DNA of 6,746 nucleotides from Proteiniphilum sp. UBA4977 (lineage in GTDB: Bacteria; Bacteroidota; Bacteroidia; Bacteroidales; Dysgonomonadaceae). The translations under genes were made by a program, and so were the position numbers. Location: positions 5,074 through 11,819 of the forward strand of contig DGZP01000046.1 of NCBI GenBank assembly GCA_002398565.1. Direction: 5' to 3'. Position 1 is the first letter of the stretch; every line of letters starts with the position of its first letter. Shown here piece after piece: positions 5,335 through 6,746 of the stretch. The notes beneath the pieces were generated by a model that saw only the letters and a list, made by a program, of their open reading frames with translations, was not told where the DNA came from and made no database searches.

Positions 5335-6746
5335 ATGGATAAGAATAAAATTAAAGAGATTGGCAAGCATCCCTATTTAAGGTATGGATTGATCCTGCTG
5401 ACCGGCTTGCTTCTCGGCTGGCTTATTTTTTCGGGAAACAATCGGAATCAATCATCAAATCAAACAACAGTTGAGGAGGCACATGATCATAGCGCTGAAC
5501 CAACCGTATGGACCTGCTCCATGCACCCACAGATAAGGATGGAAGAACCGGGTGACTGCCCCATTTGTGGGATGGATCTGATTCCACTACAAACTACCGG
5601 CTCGGGCGATGCGGCTATCGATCCGAATGCTATTCAGTTATCTGTTGAAGCGGCTGCACTCGCCAACGTACAAACGACCATCGTGAGCAGACAGAATCCG
5701 GTGAAGGAGGTACAACTTTATGGCACCATTCAGGTGGACGAACGTCTCTCTCAATCGCAAACATCGCACGTAAGTGGGCGCATCGAAAAGCTGTTTGTCA
5801 CCTTTACCGGTGAAAGCGTACGCCGAGGACAACCTCTCGCTACCATCTACTCTCCTGAGCTGCTAAATGCCCAGCAGGAGCTCATTGAAGCTGCAAAAAT
5901 GAAAGATTTACAACCCGCTCTGGTACAGGCGGTAAGAGAAAAACTACGTTTATGGAAGCTCACCGATGAACAGATCGCTCGCATCGAACAGTCGGGTGAA
6001 GTCTCACCGCTGATAGATGTTGTTGCTACCTCAAGCGGTATTGTAATTTCAAAAAATGTAAACCAGGGAGATTACGTGAATACCGGCACCATATTGTTCA
6101 ATATAGCCGACTTATCACGGGTATGGGCTATTTTCGATGCGTACGAGTCCGACCTTCCTTTTCTAAAGGTGGGCGATCGGCTGGAATACACACTTCAGTC
6201 GCTTCCGGGTAAAACTTTTTCGGGAAGGATATCCTTTATCAATCCCATTCTGGATCCTGCCACACGTACCGCCAAAGTGCGCGTGGAAACAGCCAACCCG
6301 GGTATGGAACTGAAGCCCGAGATGTATGCCAATGCCCTTATCGATGCGCCGCTTAAACAATATAACAATGAGGTTGTTATTCCTAAGTCGGCCATTCTCT
6401 GGACTGGAAAGCGTTCTATTGTCTATGTGAAACAACCTGATACAGAAACGCCCTCGTTCCTGCTCCGGGAAATAGAGCTGGGCCCGTCACTCGGCGACGC
6501 GTACGTGGTACTGTCCGGCATCAACGATGGTGATGAGATTGTGACCAATGGCGCCTTTACCGTCGATGCGAGTGCACAGCTGGCCGGAAAACGAAGCATG
6601 ATGAACGATGAAGCGGGCCGGGCCGTTACGGGGCATGAAGGACATACAATGAATGGATCCACTCCTGCAACCACGGCACCAGCTACGGGTTATGAGGGTC
6701 ACAACATGCAGGCCGCCGCTTCGGGCAGTGAACATGCGATGCTGGC
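5335..6746 (+). CDS. cusB: CusB-type periplasmic adaptor (membrane fusion protein) with N-terminal heavy-metal-binding domain, 3' end missing
   Basis: This adaptor bridges the pump and the channel and probably hands metal to the pump. 470 complete codons are visible, with no stop before the window edge. ATG 5335 is the only plausible start: an in-frame TAA lies 18 bases upstream and the next in-frame ATG is inside the metal-binding domain. Residues 17-33 form a membrane anchor without a lipobox cysteine. An AHDH stretch (49-52) precedes a heavy-metal-binding domain at 59-84 (C61-x-M63-H64 ... C75-x2-C78-x-M80). The adaptor core follows: a barrel-sandwich half near 145-182 (VSGRIEKLFVTFTGESVRRG, then IYSPELLNAQQEL), a short helical hairpin, the second sandwich half near 229-258, a beta-barrel near 262-340 (including INPILDPATRTAKVRVE), and a membrane-proximal domain to about 418. 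From 430 a Thr/Ala/Gly linker carries repeated E-G-H-x-M motifs. A further C-terminal domain may lie beyond the window. Confidence 0.93.
   Translation, partial: MDKNKIKEIGKHPYLRYGLILLTGLLLGWLIFSGNNRNQSSNQTTVEEAHDHSAEPTVWTCSMHPQIRMEEPGDCPICGMDLIPLQTTGSGDAAIDPNAIQLSVEAAALANVQTTIVSRQNPVKEVQLYGTIQVDERLSQSQTSHVSGRIEKLFVTFTGESVRRGQPLATIYSPELLNAQQELIEAAKMKDLQPALVQAVREKLRLWKLTDEQIARIEQSGEVSPLIDVVATSSGIVISKNVNQGDYVNTGTILFNIADLSRVWAIFDAYESDLPFLKVGDRLEYTLQSLPGKTFSGRISFINPILDPATRTAKVRVETANPGMELKPEMYANALIDAPLKQYNNEVVIPKSAILWTGKRSIVYVKQPDTETPSFLLREIELGPSLGDAYVVLSGINDGDEIVTNGAFTVDASAQLAGKRSMMNDEAGRAVTGHEGHTMNGSTPATTAPATGYEGHNMQAAASGSEHAML
5509..5586 (+). other. Heavy-metal-binding domain (C-x-M-H ... C-x2-C-x-M) at the adaptor N-terminus
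   Basis: Residues 59-84 (WTCSMHPQI ... PGDCPICGMDLIP) match the short domain with consensus YTCPMHP...PGxCPxCGMxL seen in CusB-type adaptors and some copper ATPases. C61, M63, H64, C75, C78 and M80 are all present, so a soft metal ion could be bound. It follows the membrane anchor and so sits in the periplasm, where it may do part of the delivery job of CusF, for which no gene is visible here. Confidence 0.9.
6631..6741 (+). repeat. His/Met-rich C-terminal repeats of the adaptor
   Basis: Residues 433-439 (GHEGHTM) and 452-458 (GYEGHNM) are near copies 19 residues apart, followed by a shorter G-S-E-H-A-M at 464-469, all in a Thr/Ala/Ser/Gly linker. The regular His-x-Met units look like a flexible periplasmic metal-binding tail or a linker to a further domain cut off by the window. 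Repetition is seen directly; metal binding is inferred. Confidence 0.65.

Noticed and set aside
6423..6735. Overlapping minus-strand open frames opposite the adaptor gene
   Set aside because: They are antisense to well-conserved adaptor sequence, show no recognisable domain, and are explained by codon bias of the plus-strand gene.

Overview
The window holds three adjacent plus-strand genes for a tripartite heavy-metal efflux pump of the RND superfamily, Cus-like and probably for Cu(I)/Ag(I). The order is inner-membrane pump (CusA type, 3-3848), TolC-type outer-membrane channel (3835-5319) and periplasmic adaptor (CusB type, from 5335, running off the right edge). No RNA gene, mobile element, CRISPR array or minus-strand gene is supported.

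The organism is most likely a member of the Bacteroidota, perhaps Bacteroidales. The coding DNA is of moderate GC with AT-rich junctions. None of the visible starts has a clear Shine-Dalgarno sequence. The pump has the long architecture I associate with that phylum (about 1280 residues against about 1050 for E. coli CusA), and the A-C-B order differs from the E. coli cusCFBA order. This assignment is inference from style, not from a marker gene.

Layout: the pump gene starts 2 bases into the window, so its promoter and any metal-responsive regulator lie upstream and cannot be seen. The channel gene overlaps the pump gene by 14 bases, and the adaptor gene follows the channel stop after 15 bases. 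The three are almost certainly one transcript with coupled translation. There is no gene-free stretch over 300 bases.

How they work together: the pump uses the proton gradient to move metal from the periplasm, the adaptor collects metal and bridges the pump to the channel, and the channel opens to the outside. The pump keeps the three methionines and acidic partners that form the E. coli CusA Cu/Ag site (here M719, M769, M871, with E713 and E771). No cusF-like chaperone gene is visible. Instead, extra Met- or Cys/His-rich segments appear in all three subunits: a periplasmic loop of the pump, the inferred periplasmic tip and an extracellular loop of the channel, and both ends of the adaptor. 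The pump family is known. The part worth following up is this distribution of putative metal-binding segments along the export path, above all the Ser/Gly/Met insertion in the channel, together with the extra membrane segments in the pump.
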